Assembly: GCA_023416695.1 (NCBI GenBank)
Contig: JAEZGY010000030.1
Location: 1-64,000 of the forward strand
DNA: 64,000 bases
Direction: 5' to 3'
From: Bacillota bacterium
GTDB lineage: Bacteria; Bacillota; Clostridia; Lachnospirales; Lachnospiraceae
Shown here: in pieces, positions 8,879 through 17,927 of the stretch
Numbering within the stretch: the first letter of the stretch is position 1
How the letters are laid out: every line of letters starts with the position of its first letter
The notes under the pieces: model-generated
Databases searched by the model: none
Seen by the model: only the letters and a program-made list of their open reading frames with translations
Told to the model about the DNA's origin: nothing
Made by a program: the position numbers and the translations under genes

Positions 8879-9487
8879 ATGAAACACATTTTAATTGTAG
8901 AAGATAATGAAAAACTAAAAATAGAGTTAGCGCAATTCTTTCGTAACAATGGATATGAAGTAAGCTCCATGGAAGGATTTGAACATGTCCTAGAGGATAA
9001 TCAAAGGATCGCACCGGATTTGGTACTGTTAGATCTTAATTTGCCTGGTGTGGATGGACTCTTCATCTGTAGAGAACTCAGGATGCAAAGTGTAATTCCT
9101 ATTGTCATTATGACTAGCAGGAATACGGAGCTAGATGAGCTCATTGGGATGAATTATGGTGCCGATGATTTCATTACGAAACCATTTAATACGCAGATTT
9201 TACTGGCTCGTGTGAATAATATTTTTAAGCGAATGGACCGCACTGTCACTAGTAAAGTGCAGGTTAGTGGCCTCACTCTGGACATCTCGAGAAGCTGTAT
9301 ATCCTCAGGTGGAATGGAAGTGGAGTTAACCAAAAATGAGCTAAAAATTCTACATCAGCTCTCTCTTTATGCAAATTGGCATATATTTTCTACCGCCTCT
9401 TTCTGTCGCATTTGTTCACAGTGTGGTAGGTTTAAAAGAAGTAACGAGGATTATAAGTATTTATGGGGAAATGGATTTAACTCGTAA
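8879..9487 (+). pseudogene. Truncated OmpR-family response regulator (deletion fusion)
   Basis: The receiver domain is complete: acidic pair E8/D9, phospho-acceptor D52, T79/S80 and K101 in the KPF motif. A winged-helix output domain starts normally at about residue 124 and reaches LTKNELKILHQL, then stops matching the family at about residue 161. The rest of the 202-aa frame is out-of-frame sequence of a different gene, an ABC permease tail. The DNA-binding domain is therefore destroyed. Receiver, missing kinase and permease tail match a BceRSAB-type antibiotic-sensing module that lost about its middle four-fifths. A good RBS (AGAGGTG) remains, so a receiver-only protein may still be made. 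Confidence 0.8.
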
Positions 9488-9596
9488 TATCGTCATCACA
9501 GCATCGTTTATCTTACTTGTGTACGGTGGATATTTCTTAGCAACCTACACGGGAAGTAAGGCAATCATTAAAGAACAAGAGAAGTATAAAGATTAA
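9364..9596 (+). pseudogene. 3' remnant of a BceB-type ABC transporter permease
   Basis: In the +1 frame relative to the response regulator, the sequence reads FLPPLSVAFVHSVVGLKEV and then a hydrophobic segment ending in FLATYTGSKAI. This is the usual C-terminal end of FtsX/BceB-type permeases, with the last transmembrane helix and the true stop codon. The first 500 or more residues are missing. It begins right where the response regulator breaks off, so one deletion explains both. The internal ATG at 9369 has no good RBS. Confidence 0.7.
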
Positions 9597-9617
9597 GAAA
9601 AGTACAAAATTAAGCAA

Positions 9618-9655
9618 AGAGCTCACGGTTTGTAAAAATCGTGAGGTCTTTTTTC
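9618..9655 (+). terminator. Intrinsic terminator of the former module
   Basis: CTCACG and CGTGAG form the core stem, extended by AGA/TCT, followed by CTTTTTT. It was probably the end of the original ABC operon. Confidence 0.8.
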
Positions 9656-10463
9656 TGTTGGACATAAAAATCAGTAGATTCTAAGATATTTACTCATTAA
9701 AAATCATTCTAAGTCAAATTGTATACATATTGATAAGATACTGTATGAACTAGAGTTATTATGTGTAGATATGTAAATATTTTGGTGACGGTTTGCCTTG
9801 TTGAAATGGGGAAAATTAGGTAATATTACTTTGTACATAAAACTCCTAATTAAGCAATGGAATTGTATTAATAAAATAGATATTTACAATTGTTTATAGG
9901 TTATTGACGACATAGATACGTTATTACCTATGAATTTTTTATATTATAGTATATATTTTACAAATGATATGGGAGCAAAGTACAGGATAACTGGAGCATG
10001 AGAGGACAAATCGATGAAACATAATCATAGGAAAAGAATTGGAGATATGCTCTAGAGAAGGACATACAGGAGTCTCTTTCCAAACAACGAGCATAGATAG
10101 TATACACAATGAGCTGTTGTATAATACACCAAGGTAAGGTATTGAATTGACTGAGAGTTGGTATAGATTTTGAGCGTTAATAAGGATGTCCAAGGCTTAC
10201 TTATTACACGAATTAAGATACTTGGAAATACGATTATTTTAGAGAGGCTGCTTCATAGGATGGAAGAATTCTTAACCAGTTTGATGATATAAGGATTAAT
10301 ATTGGTGTATCCACGATATAGACCATATATGGGCATTAAAGGAGATGAATTAAGAGCATTTAGAAGAGTTGTAAAGATTAACGAAGAACTTAGGAATGTC
10401 TATTTAGTAGAAGTATTCAAGAATTAATATAGTACATGGTTTATTGAAGGGAAGGATTAGAAG
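9656..10463. other. Long intergenic stretch with decayed coding DNA
   Basis: About 800 bp separate the broken module from pilT. The first 270 bp are AT-rich with no frame I can support. Bases 9960-10430 look like decayed coding DNA, because open segments appear in alternating + frames. The antisense frame at 9939-10193 has no RBS or family features, and I do not call it. Confidence 0.5.
10167..10427 (+). pseudogene. Decayed coding sequence of unknown family
   Basis: This frame is open for 86 codons except for one TAA at 10290-10292, and it ends with KINEELRNVYLVEVFKN. Another frame upstream (about 10036-10140) is also open and protein-like. No domain is recognised. A frameshifted and nonsense-mutated gene is the simplest reading. 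Confidence 0.35.
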
Positions 10464-11528
10464 ATGAAATCATTGGATGAGTTATTTATAGAGGCGACTG
10501 AAGAATATGCTTCTGATTTACATATCACAGTGGGTCTGCCACCCATGAAACGAATATTTGGAAGGTTGTATCCATGTTTTACCGAACCGCTTACAGAAAA
10601 GGATACAGAAGAATATACAAGGCAGATTCTTACAGAAGAACAGTATGATAGATACATTGAAGAAGGGGAAATTGATCTATCCTATGCCAAACCAGGTATA
10701 AGTTGGTTTCGTGTGAATGCTTTTAAGCAGCGTGGTTATGACTCATTAGTATTAAGAACCATACCGCTGGAGATTCCTACCTTGGATAGTCTTAATATGC
10801 CACCTATTATAAAAGAATTTACAACTAAACTTAATGGTTTGATCTTAGTAACTGGACCAACAGGATGCGGGAAGACTACCACACTTGCAGCTATGATTGA
10901 TGAGATTAATAGAAATAGAATGGATCATATTATAACCCTTGAGGATCCTATTGAGTTTTTACACCAACATAAGCAATGCATTGTTAATCAAAGAGAAGTA
11001 GGAAAAGATACACATAATTTTGCCAATGCAGTACGAGCAGCACTAAGAGAAGACCCGGACATTATTCTAGTGGGTGAAATGAGAGATCTAGAGACTATCT
11101 CTATTGCCTTAACAGCGGCAGAGACAGGGCACCTTGTACTCTCTACCTTACACACCATTGGAGCATCAAAAACCATAGATCGAATCGTTGATGCCTTTCC
11201 ACCACATCAACAGCAACAGGTTAAGATACAATTAGCTGGTGTCTTAGAAGGAGTTATTTCACAACAATTAATCGAAACGGTAAATGCAGATGCAAGAGTT
11301 TGTGCAATGGAGATTATGACTGCGACTCCAGCGATTCGTAATCTGATTCGTGATGGAAAGACACATCTCATTGACTCTGTTATTCAGACAGGTGTTAAAT
11401 ATGGAATGCAAACCATGGATCGTGCCTTAGTTGATTTGTATCAGGAGGGTAAAATCAGTCGTGACCAGGTGCTACGTAGATGTATAAATAAGAAGTCCAT
11501 AGAACAAGAACTTAGTGTTAGATGTTGA
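10464..11528 (+). CDS. pilT: PilT-type twitching/retraction ATPase
   Basis: PilT is the hexameric ATPase that drives retraction of type IV pili. The 354-aa protein has the N-terminal PAS-like domain, Walker A GPTGCGKT (131-138), the Asp box (LEDPIEF), Walker B (IILVGEMRD) and the His box (HLVLSTLHT). No other pilus gene is near, so it stands as an orphan beside decayed DNA and must work with pilus genes elsewhere (inference). GGAAGG lies about 9 bases before the ATG. No T-tract terminator is seen; an inverted repeat follows at 11574. Confidence 0.93.
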   Translation: MKSLDELFIEATEEYASDLHITVGLPPMKRIFGRLYPCFTEPLTEKDTEEYTRQILTEEQYDRYIEEGEIDLSYAKPGISWFRVNAFKQRGYDSLVLRTIPLEIPTLDSLNMPPIIKEFTTKLNGLILVTGPTGCGKTTTLAAMIDEINRNRMDHIITLEDPIEFLHQHKQCIVNQREVGKDTHNFANAVRAALREDPDIILVGEMRDLETISIALTAAETGHLVLSTLHTIGASKTIDRIVDAFPPHQQQQVKIQLAGVLEGVISQQLIETVNADARVCAMEIMTATPAIRNLIRDGKTHLIDSVIQTGVKYGMQTMDRALVDLYQEGKISRDQVLRRCINKKSIEQELSVRC

Positions 11529-11573
11529 GGTTTCATCTTGCTTCTAAACTGCTTTTCTTATAGAATATAATTA

Positions 11574-11609
11574 GCGATGATTTTATTTACATAGGCCATG
11601 TATCATCGC
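11574..11609. repeat. Inverted repeat between pilT and the TetR gene
   Basis: GCGATGAT and ATCATCGC are perfect 8-bp arms 20 bases apart, beginning at a TATAAT-like box (11566). It could be an operator for the TetR gene or a hairpin closing pilT; no T run follows. Confidence 0.4.
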
Positions 11610-11645
11610 AGGATTAACTTCCATCTAGTCAAGGAGCAATAATAC

Positions 11646-12236
11646 ATGAGAGAGCTTAAAAGTATAGAAGAAAGAATTTTAGACAGTGCCCTATATCTTA
11701 TTGGCAAAAGAGGGAGTTGTAACATCCCAATTCGGGCCATTGCAAAAGAAGCTGGGGTAAATGTAAGTGCCATTAACTATTATTTTCGAACCAAGGAAGA
11801 GATGCTTCGTCATACGAAGGAGTTTTTTATAAAGAATTCCATCGCCATCTATTCCATTCTGGATAATGAAGAATACGACGAGGAAGAAAGACTTGTTTTG
11901 TTTGCCAATGAGTTAATGGAGTATACCCTTCATTATACAGGCCTTGGGGCAATGTTTCGTGAAGCGGAGCAGTTAAAAGAAGAGGATGAGATCTCAAGGA
12001 GTATCCTTTCTGTTAGGAAAGAGCTACACCAAAAGATGCATGAAGTCCTAACAAGGGTTTCTGGGGCTGAGTCTATGATAGCCCAATACAATAGTCTTAT
12101 TTTTATGGCAGCTTTCATCTATCCTGCTGACAAACAGGACATGGAAAGTACGGAGAATGCCTTTATTTACGATAAAGATAAGAGATTTGAGTATATCAAA
12201 CATGTCATTTCTTTAATGAAGAAGAGTAAGAATTAA
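11646..12236 (+). CDS. TetR/AcrR-family transcriptional regulator
   Basis: A 196-aa one-component regulator. The N-terminal TetR helix-turn-helix is clear (about residues 6-52: ILDSALYLIGKRG, IRAIAKEAGVNVSAINYYF). The C-terminal ligand domain is all-helical and not assigned to a ligand. It lies directly upstream of, and on the same strand as, the flavin oxidoreductase at 12457. A palindrome at that gene's promoter makes it the likely target (inference). A strong terminator separates the two genes. Confidence 0.87.
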   Translation: MRELKSIEERILDSALYLIGKRGSCNIPIRAIAKEAGVNVSAINYYFRTKEEMLRHTKEFFIKNSIAIYSILDNEEYDEEERLVLFANELMEYTLHYTGLGAMFREAEQLKEEDEISRSILSVRKELHQKMHEVLTRVSGAESMIAQYNSLIFMAAFIYPADKQDMESTENAFIYDKDKRFEYIKHVISLMKKSKN

Positions 12237-12258
12237 ATACGATTTATTAAGTAACAGG

Positions 12259-12296
12259 ACCGTTGCAGACGCCTTGGTGATTTGCAACGGTTTTTT
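12259..12296 (+). terminator. Intrinsic terminator after the TetR gene
   Basis: ACCGTTGCA and TGCAACGGT form a 9-bp stem followed by TTTTTTG. Confidence 0.9.
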
Positions 12297-12356
12297 GATG
12301 TCCGTCTTCTTGAATTTCACTGTTTTTGCAGTACTTGTAAGACAATAACACATAAG

Positions 12357-12375
12357 TTCAAACATTTTGTTTGAA
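12357..12375. promoter_or_regulatory. Palindromic operator upstream of the flavoenzyme gene
   Basis: TTCAAACA-TTT-TGTTTGAA is a perfect 8-bp inverted repeat with a 3-base spacer. It ends 5 bp before the -35 box of the next promoter. The size and place fit a TetR-family operator. Confidence 0.6.
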
Positions 12376-12380
12376 ACAGA

Positions 12381-12409
12381 TTGATTTAATTTGCAAATAG
12401 TAGTATAGT
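12381..12409 (+). promoter_or_regulatory. Sigma-A promoter for the flavoenzyme gene
   Basis: TTGATT and TATAGT are separated by 17 bases, 48 bp before the start codon at 12457. Confidence 0.7.
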
Positions 12410-12456
12410 AAAGATGATTAAATAAATCAATGATTCATCATGAAAGGCGTGATATT

Positions 12457-14394
12457 ATGAAATATAATCATCTTTTTAGCCCTATTAAAATTAGAGGGTT
12501 AGAACTTAAGAATCGTGTAGTATTTCCAGCAATGGGAACCAAGATGGCTACAGACGACAAATATGTTACGGATCAATTGATTGATTATCACGTAGCAAGG
12601 GTAGTGGGAGGCTGTGGACTTAATTTTACAGAGGTATGTAGCGTGTATTCTAAAGCTGCTCCTAGTAAGTTTTTAGCAATCTCGGAGGACAAATATATTC
12701 CTGGACTTAAAAAATTAGCAGATGCCATACATAAAGAGGGGGGGAAAGCAGGAGTTCAGCTATGGTTAGGTGGATTCGCAGTAGCAAGTGACCCAACCGC
12801 TATGATTATTTTACCTAGTGATACCCCAGTAAAGGGAACAGAGCTTGTCATTCCTGGTGCAAGTCTTGACACCATAAAGGAAGCAGTAGAAGCTTATGGA
12901 GCTGCTGCAAGGCGTGCAGTAGAGGCAGGCTACGATACCTTAGAGTTTCATGCAGGACATAACTATGTTCCACATAGCTTCTTAAGTCCATTCTTTAACC
13001 GCAGAACCGATGAATATGGTGGTTCTTTTGAAAATCGAGTGAGATTTCCACTGGAATGTATTCGTTCCATTAGAAGCAATATACCAGAAGACATGCCAGT
13101 ATTTATGAGAATAGATGCCCATGACGATTGTCTAGAGGGTGGTCTTACCATTGAAGAAGTGATTGAATTCTGTAAGCTAGCAAAGGAAGCTGGTGTTGAC
13201 GTAGTGGATGTCTCAAGAGGTAACTTCTCCTCTTCAGCCATCAAATATGAGGTACCACCAATAGATCTTGCAAGAGGCTTTAATGTAGAGAATGCAGCTA
13301 GAATTCGCAAGGAAACTGGTTTAGTAACAGTTGCAGTTGGTAGAATCAATACCCCTGATTTGGCAGAGCAAATTCTTAACGAGGATAAAGCGGATATGGT
13401 GGTAATCGGCCGTGGACAATTATCTGATCCAGAGTTTTGTAATAAAGCTATGGCAGGAGAAGATATCAGTATAGTTCGTTGTGTTGGCTGTAACCAAGGA
13501 TGCTATGATGGATTTGTGTCAAAGGATATGCCATATATTACTTGTATGAGGAACCCATCCCTAGGAAGGGAAGCAGAATATACCTTAATTAAGACAAAGG
13601 CTCCAAAGAAGGTACTTATTGCAGGTGGTGGTGTGGCTGGTCTTGAAGCTGCAGTGACATTAAAACGAAGAGGCCACCATCCAATTGTATGTGAAGCCTC
13701 TAGTCATTTAGGTGGGCAATTTGTATTAGCAGGAGCAGCCCCAAGAAAAGAAGAGATGAAGGAAGCGGCTATCTGGATGGGAGAACAAGCAAAACGAGAA
13801 GGCGTTGAGATTTATTTATCTACTCCGATTACGACTGAATTAATAGAAAAAGAATCTCCACAGCACGTGATTATTGCAATAGGTGCAGCCCCTATGAAGC
13901 TACAAGTTCCTGGTGCCGACTTAGCCCATGTTCTAAACTCTCATGAAGTATTGGAAGGAACAGTTTCTGTTAAGGGCAAGGTTGTTATCATTGGTGGTGG
14001 ACTTGTTGGACTTGAAGTAGCGGAATATATAGAAGATGTGGCAGATGAAATCACAGTAGTAGAGATGCTTGATGGAGTCGGAAAAGATCTCGGTGATTTA
14101 CGTAAGATTACAGTTATGGAGAATATCTATTCAGCAGGGGTTAACACAGTAACTAACGCAAAATGTACTGAGATTAAAGATAAGGCCATTGTAGTGGAAA
14201 AGGATGGTTCTACTTTAAGTATACCATGTGACTATGTGGTGGTTGCCATTGGAGCCAAGTCCCGCAAATTTGATGACATTACTTCTTACTGTAAAGAGCA
14301 TGATATCGCATGCCATGTTATTGGAGATGCAGTAAGCGCAAGAAGAGCCTTAAATGCCACTACTGAAGCAGCAGAGGTTGCTAGAGCGATTTAA
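12457..14394 (+). CDS. NADH:flavin oxidoreductase / 2,4-dienoyl-CoA reductase-like Fe-S flavoenzyme
   Basis: This 645-aa enzyme has an Old Yellow Enzyme-type FMN barrel (about residues 1-335). A four-cysteine [4Fe-4S] site follows (C342, C345, C349, C363). The C-terminal FAD/NAD(P) Rossmann module has GGGVAG at about 390 and GGGLVG at about 515. This is the layout of FadH, enoate reductases and the bile-acid enzyme BaiCD, which reduce activated C=C bonds. The start at 12457 has AAAGGCG 7 bases upstream and gives the family start MKYNHLF; an ATG at 12430 is less likely. The gene is single, under a promoter with a TetR-like palindrome, so it is probably induced by its substrate (inference). Substrate unknown. 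Confidence 0.87.
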   Translation: MKYNHLFSPIKIRGLELKNRVVFPAMGTKMATDDKYVTDQLIDYHVARVVGGCGLNFTEVCSVYSKAAPSKFLAISEDKYIPGLKKLADAIHKEGGKAGVQLWLGGFAVASDPTAMIILPSDTPVKGTELVIPGASLDTIKEAVEAYGAAARRAVEAGYDTLEFHAGHNYVPHSFLSPFFNRRTDEYGGSFENRVRFPLECIRSIRSNIPEDMPVFMRIDAHDDCLEGGLTIEEVIEFCKLAKEAGVDVVDVSRGNFSSSAIKYEVPPIDLARGFNVENAARIRKETGLVTVAVGRINTPDLAEQILNEDKADMVVIGRGQLSDPEFCNKAMAGEDISIVRCVGCNQGCYDGFVSKDMPYITCMRNPSLGREAEYTLIKTKAPKKVLIAGGGVAGLEAAVTLKRRGHHPIVCEASSHLGGQFVLAGAAPRKEEMKEAAIWMGEQAKREGVEIYLSTPITTELIEKESPQHVIIAIGAAPMKLQVPGADLAHVLNSHEVLEGTVSVKGKVVIIGGGLVGLEVAEYIEDVADEITVVEMLDGVGKDLGDLRKITVMENIYSAGVNTVTNAKCTEIKDKAIVVEKDGSTLSIPCDYVVVAIGAKSRKFDDITSYCKEHDIACHVIGDAVSARRALNATTEAAEVARAI

Positions 14395-14429
14395 TGCCAA
14401 TAAAGCAGTATAAGATATAAGTTTTTAAC

Positions 14430-14472
14430 AGCGGTGGCTTATGAGAAAAATACTCATAGGTTACCGCTTTTT
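14430..14472 (+). terminator. Intrinsic terminator
   Basis: AGCGGT...TATGAG pairs with CTCATA...ACCGCT around a 7-base loop, followed by TTTTTA. Confidence 0.8.
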
Positions 14473-14554
14473 ACTGTGTAAGAATGGCCTCGGTGATACC
14501 CTATTTTTTTATGGATAAAATTAAGAACAATTCTATTTATTTCCATTATCTTAA

Positions 14555-14583
14555 TTGACATTTATATGCAAGAAATATATAAT
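14555..14583 (+). promoter_or_regulatory. Perfect sigma-A promoter of the ech-hyp operon
   Basis: TTGACA and TATAAT are both perfect and exactly 17 bases apart. The start codon of echA is 82 bp downstream. No operator is obvious, which suggests high constitutive expression. Confidence 0.9.
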
Positions 14584-14665
14584 TTGCGTAGTATTTGTAT
14601 AAAAATTTACTAATATAATTCTTGCCCTAGTCCTACAAAAAACTAAATGAAAAGAGGCTATTTTT

Positions 14666-16585
14666 GTGTTTTTAATTGAGATTCTTATTTGCTTTCCTGT
14701 ACTGATAGGTATGTTACTTTGCATCTGTAGGAAGCATCTTCTTCAAAAGCTACTTGTCTATGTTTCTAGTGGCGTTATTGTTGTTACGGCACTTATTTTA
14801 GCGGCCCAGAATTTCCTCGTTCCCTCCAAACATGTCTTTGCCTTCAATACGGAATGGGTCGATATCATCATGTTCTGTATGGAGATTATGATTGGGCTGT
14901 ACATATTATATATTGGTATTAAGAGAAAAAGATATTTTGTTTCTTTACTATCCGTGATTCAAATATCAATTATTTCATGGTTAGAACTTAGTGGTAAGAC
15001 GGAGATAGGAATGGAGTACCACATCTATATAGATAAATTAGCCATCATTATGAGTACCGTGATTGCTGTAGTAGGCTCACTAATCTGTATATATGCAGTA
15101 GGCTATATGAAGCAATACCATAAGCATCATGAAGAGGTAGCAGATAGAAGTCCCTTCTTTATAGGTATGTTATTTGTGTTTTTGGGTGCTATGTTTGGAC
15201 TTGTTTTTTCGAACCAGTTAATGTGGATGCTATTCTTCTGGGAGGTTACTACATTTTGTTCCTTTTTACTGATTGGGTATACCAAATCAGAAGAGGCTAT
15301 CACGAATTCCTTTCGTGCGTTATGGATGAATCTTTTAGGGGGGATTGGATTTACTATTGCAGTAGCTTACTGTAGTATAGAATTTCAGATGCTAGACTTA
15401 AATAACATACTGCTAAAAGGCAAGGAGAATCCTGAACTTATTATCATTCCAGTACTATTTTTGGCTCTTGCTGCTCTAATTAAATCAGCTCAGTTACCTT
15501 TTTCAAAATGGCTTCTTGGGGCTATGGTTGCGCCAACTCCATCCTCTGCACTTCTTCATTCCGCTACCATGGTTAAGGCAGGGGTATATTTGTTGATTCG
15601 TCTCTCTCCAGTGCTTCATGGTAACTTAGTTGGCTTTATGGTGACTACCACTGGTGGGTTTACCTTTTTAATGGCCTCATTATTAGCAATCTCACAGCGG
15701 GATGCGAAAAAGCTCTTGGCATACTCCACAGTTGCCAACCTAGGACTGATTGCTGCCTGTGCTGGTGTTGGAACCACAGAATCCATCTGGGCGGCAGTGT
15801 TATTAGTGGTATTTCACGCGGTGTCCAAATCCTTAATGTTCTTATCTGTAGGTGCGGTAGAGAATATTACTGGAAGTAGAGATATAGAGGATATGCATGG
15901 CTTAATCGTTAAGCTACCAGAGATGGCATTAGTATTAATCATCGGTATCGCAGGTATGTTCTTGGCTCCATTTGGAATGTTAATATCAAAGTGGGCAGCC
16001 TTAAAATCCTTTGTGGATTCCGATAGTATGTTATTGATCTTTTTCCTGATTTTTGGAAGTGCAGCTACGTTGTTTTATTGGACCAAATGGATTAGTAAAT
16101 TAGTTGCAGTATTACATAATAGTGAGAGAATCCATAAAAAAGTAAAGGGGAATCAATGGTTTTCTTTAATGGTACACGCTGTTCTTATGGTTGCTTTATG
16201 TGTGTTGTTTCCAGTGATTTCAGCAAACTTGATTGAACCATATCTTATGGACATATTTAATATAGATGCGCCAATGGTAATACGGCAAGGTAACATAAAT
16301 ATTATGGGATTTATGCTTGCTACTATAGCTGTCATTCCATTTGCCATACGCTTCCTTACCTTTAGTAAACACAACAAAATTGTACCATCCTATATGGCAG
16401 GGGTAAATGAGGGAGATGACCGAAGCTTTGTGGATAGCTTTGGAGAAAAGAAGAAAATGTACTTGGCAAATTGGTACATGGAGGATTATTTCGGAGAAAA
16501 ACGTTTGTTAAGACCTGCAATTCTTAGTACTGGATTCTTTATTGCAATATTAATGATTGTTGGAGTTGGAGGCGTATTGAAATGA
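14666..16585 (+). CDS. echA: Ech hydrogenase membrane subunit EchA (NuoL/HyfB-like)
   Basis: EchA is the large proton/sodium-translocating antiporter-like subunit of the energy-converting [NiFe] hydrogenase, related to NuoL and HyfB. The 639-aa protein is almost wholly hydrophobic, with about 14-16 transmembrane helices. It contains the antiporter signature region FFWEVTTFCSFLLIGY and, in the core, LLHSATMVKAGVYLLIRL, with the lysine and histidine expected for ion transfer. It starts with GTG (AAAGAGG 8 bases upstream). The last bases overlap echB in an ATGA junction, indicating translational coupling. Confidence 0.92.
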   Translation: MFLIEILICFPVLIGMLLCICRKHLLQKLLVYVSSGVIVVTALILAAQNFLVPSKHVFAFNTEWVDIIMFCMEIMIGLYILYIGIKRKRYFVSLLSVIQISIISWLELSGKTEIGMEYHIYIDKLAIIMSTVIAVVGSLICIYAVGYMKQYHKHHEEVADRSPFFIGMLFVFLGAMFGLVFSNQLMWMLFFWEVTTFCSFLLIGYTKSEEAITNSFRALWMNLLGGIGFTIAVAYCSIEFQMLDLNNILLKGKENPELIIIPVLFLALAALIKSAQLPFSKWLLGAMVAPTPSSALLHSATMVKAGVYLLIRLSPVLHGNLVGFMVTTTGGFTFLMASLLAISQRDAKKLLAYSTVANLGLIAACAGVGTTESIWAAVLLVVFHAVSKSLMFLSVGAVENITGSRDIEDMHGLIVKLPEMALVLIIGIAGMFLAPFGMLISKWAALKSFVDSDSMLLIFFLIFGSAATLFYWTKWISKLVAVLHNSERIHKKVKGNQWFSLMVHAVLMVALCVLFPVISANLIEPYLMDIFNIDAPMVIRQGNINIMGFMLATIAVIPFAIRFLTFSKHNKIVPSYMAGVNEGDDRSFVDSFGEKKKMYLANWYMEDYFGEKRLLRPAILSTGFFIAILMIVGVGGVLK

Positions 16586-17457
16586 GTACAGGAATCATAA
16601 AATTACTTTGTGTGTTAGTTTTTGTTTTTGTAGGTCCTTTTTTAGGAGGGTTACTTCAAGGTTTGGACCGAAAGCTTACTGCACGGCTACAGGGAAGGGT
16701 TGGACCTCCGGTATTACAGCCTTTTTATGATGTTTCAAAATTGTTTCATAAGGATAAAGTAGTGGTAAACAACCTACAGAACTTTTTCATAGTTGGGTAC
16801 CTTATATTTATCGTATTTACTGGTGCTTTGTTTTTCTCAGGTGGAGATATCTTGCTTGCATTTTTTGCATTAACTTTGGCAGAAATCTATCTGATTATGG
16901 CATCTTGTTCCTCTAATTCTCCTTATGCAACTATGGGTGCACAGAGAGAACTTATTCAGATGGTCTCCTATGAACCAATGCTCTTATTAGTAGCCATAGG
17001 ATTTTATAAAGCCACTGGTAGCTTTAGTGTAATTGAAATTCTTCAAAATAGGGGACCTGTGCTACAGTATTTACCTGCAATGTTTGTGGGTTATCTCTTT
17101 ATCTTAACTATAAAATTTAGAAAATCACCATTTGATTTTTCTACCTCTCATCATGCTCATCAAGAGATGGTAAAGGGATCCACTGTAGAATTTTCAGGGC
17201 GTGTGCTAGGAATAACCGAAATCGCTCACTGGTATGAAACGATTTTTCTACTTGGAATGGTGGTATTATTTATTGGTTCTGACGACGTATTTTCCATTAC
17301 AATGGGAATTTTAGTTTGCATTGTAACCTATTTTATAGAGATTATTGTGGATATTACGTGCGCAAGAATGAAGTGGCAGTTTATGTTAAAAATCACTTGG
17401 ATTGTAGCAGTTGTCCTTGGTATGAGCAACCTTCTAATCCTGAATTATTTTAGATAG
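16582..17457 (+). CDS. echB: Ech hydrogenase membrane subunit EchB (NuoH-like)
   Basis: This 291-aa membrane protein with about 8 helices matches NuoH/HycD. It anchors the hydrophilic module and links electron transfer to ion movement. Family motifs include GRVGPPVLQPFYDVSKL near residue 40, the charged region YATMGAQRELIQMVSYEP, and SPFDFSTSHHAHQEMVKG, the quinone-like cavity loop. It overlaps echA by 4 bp and is followed by echC after 23 bp with GGAGG. Confidence 0.93.
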   Translation: MSTGIIKLLCVLVFVFVGPFLGGLLQGLDRKLTARLQGRVGPPVLQPFYDVSKLFHKDKVVVNNLQNFFIVGYLIFIVFTGALFFSGGDILLAFFALTLAEIYLIMASCSSNSPYATMGAQRELIQMVSYEPMLLLVAIGFYKATGSFSVIEILQNRGPVLQYLPAMFVGYLFILTIKFRKSPFDFSTSHHAHQEMVKGSTVEFSGRVLGITEIAHWYETIFLLGMVVLFIGSDDVFSITMGILVCIVTYFIEIIVDITCARMKWQFMLKITWIVAVVLGMSNLLILNYFR

Positions 17458-17480
17458 AATACATACATTGGAGGAATATT

Positions 17481-17927
17481 ATGTCGTTTATATCAAAATC
17501 TCCTTGGGTCATTCATTATGACGGTTCTAGTTGTAATGGCTGCGATATCGAAGTGCTAGCTTGTCTTACCCCAGTGTACGATGCAGAACGGTTTGGTATC
17601 ATCAATACAGGAAATCCAAAACATGCAGACATCTTTCTTGTTACTGGCGGAATCAATGAGCAAAATAAAGAGGTTGTTAAGCAAATATATGATCAAATGC
17701 CAGACCCTAAAGTGGTGGTTGCTATCGGCATTTGTGCTTGTAACGCAGGTGTATTTAAGGATTGCTATAACATTATCGGTGGAGTAGATCAGGTAATTCC
17801 AGTGGATGTGTATGTAGCAGGATGTGCAGCAAGACCCGAGGCTATTATCGATGGTATTGTGAAAGCAATAGGAATTTTAAAGGAAAAGGAAAGAGGGTAT
17901 CAATCTTACGATGGAACAGATTATTAA
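17481..17927 (+). CDS. echC: Ech hydrogenase small subunit EchC (NuoB-like)
   Basis: The 148-aa small subunit carries the proximal [4Fe-4S] cluster that passes electrons to the [NiFe] site. The NuoB-type pattern is present: CNGCD near residue 20, then the cysteine of GICAC near 88, and VAGCAARPEA near 120. The size fits Ech-type small subunits, which lack the longer Fe-S domain of standard hydrogenases. It overlaps echD by 17 bp. Confidence 0.93.
   Translation: MSFISKSPWVIHYDGSSCNGCDIEVLACLTPVYDAERFGIINTGNPKHADIFLVTGGINEQNKEVVKQIYDQMPDPKVVVAIGICACNAGVFKDCYNIIGGVDQVIPVDVYVAGCAARPEAIIDGIVKAIGILKEKERGYQSYDGTDY

Noticed and set aside
9939..10193. 84-aa minus-strand frame
   Set aside because: No RBS or domain; it lies over + strand DNA that reads better as a decayed gene.
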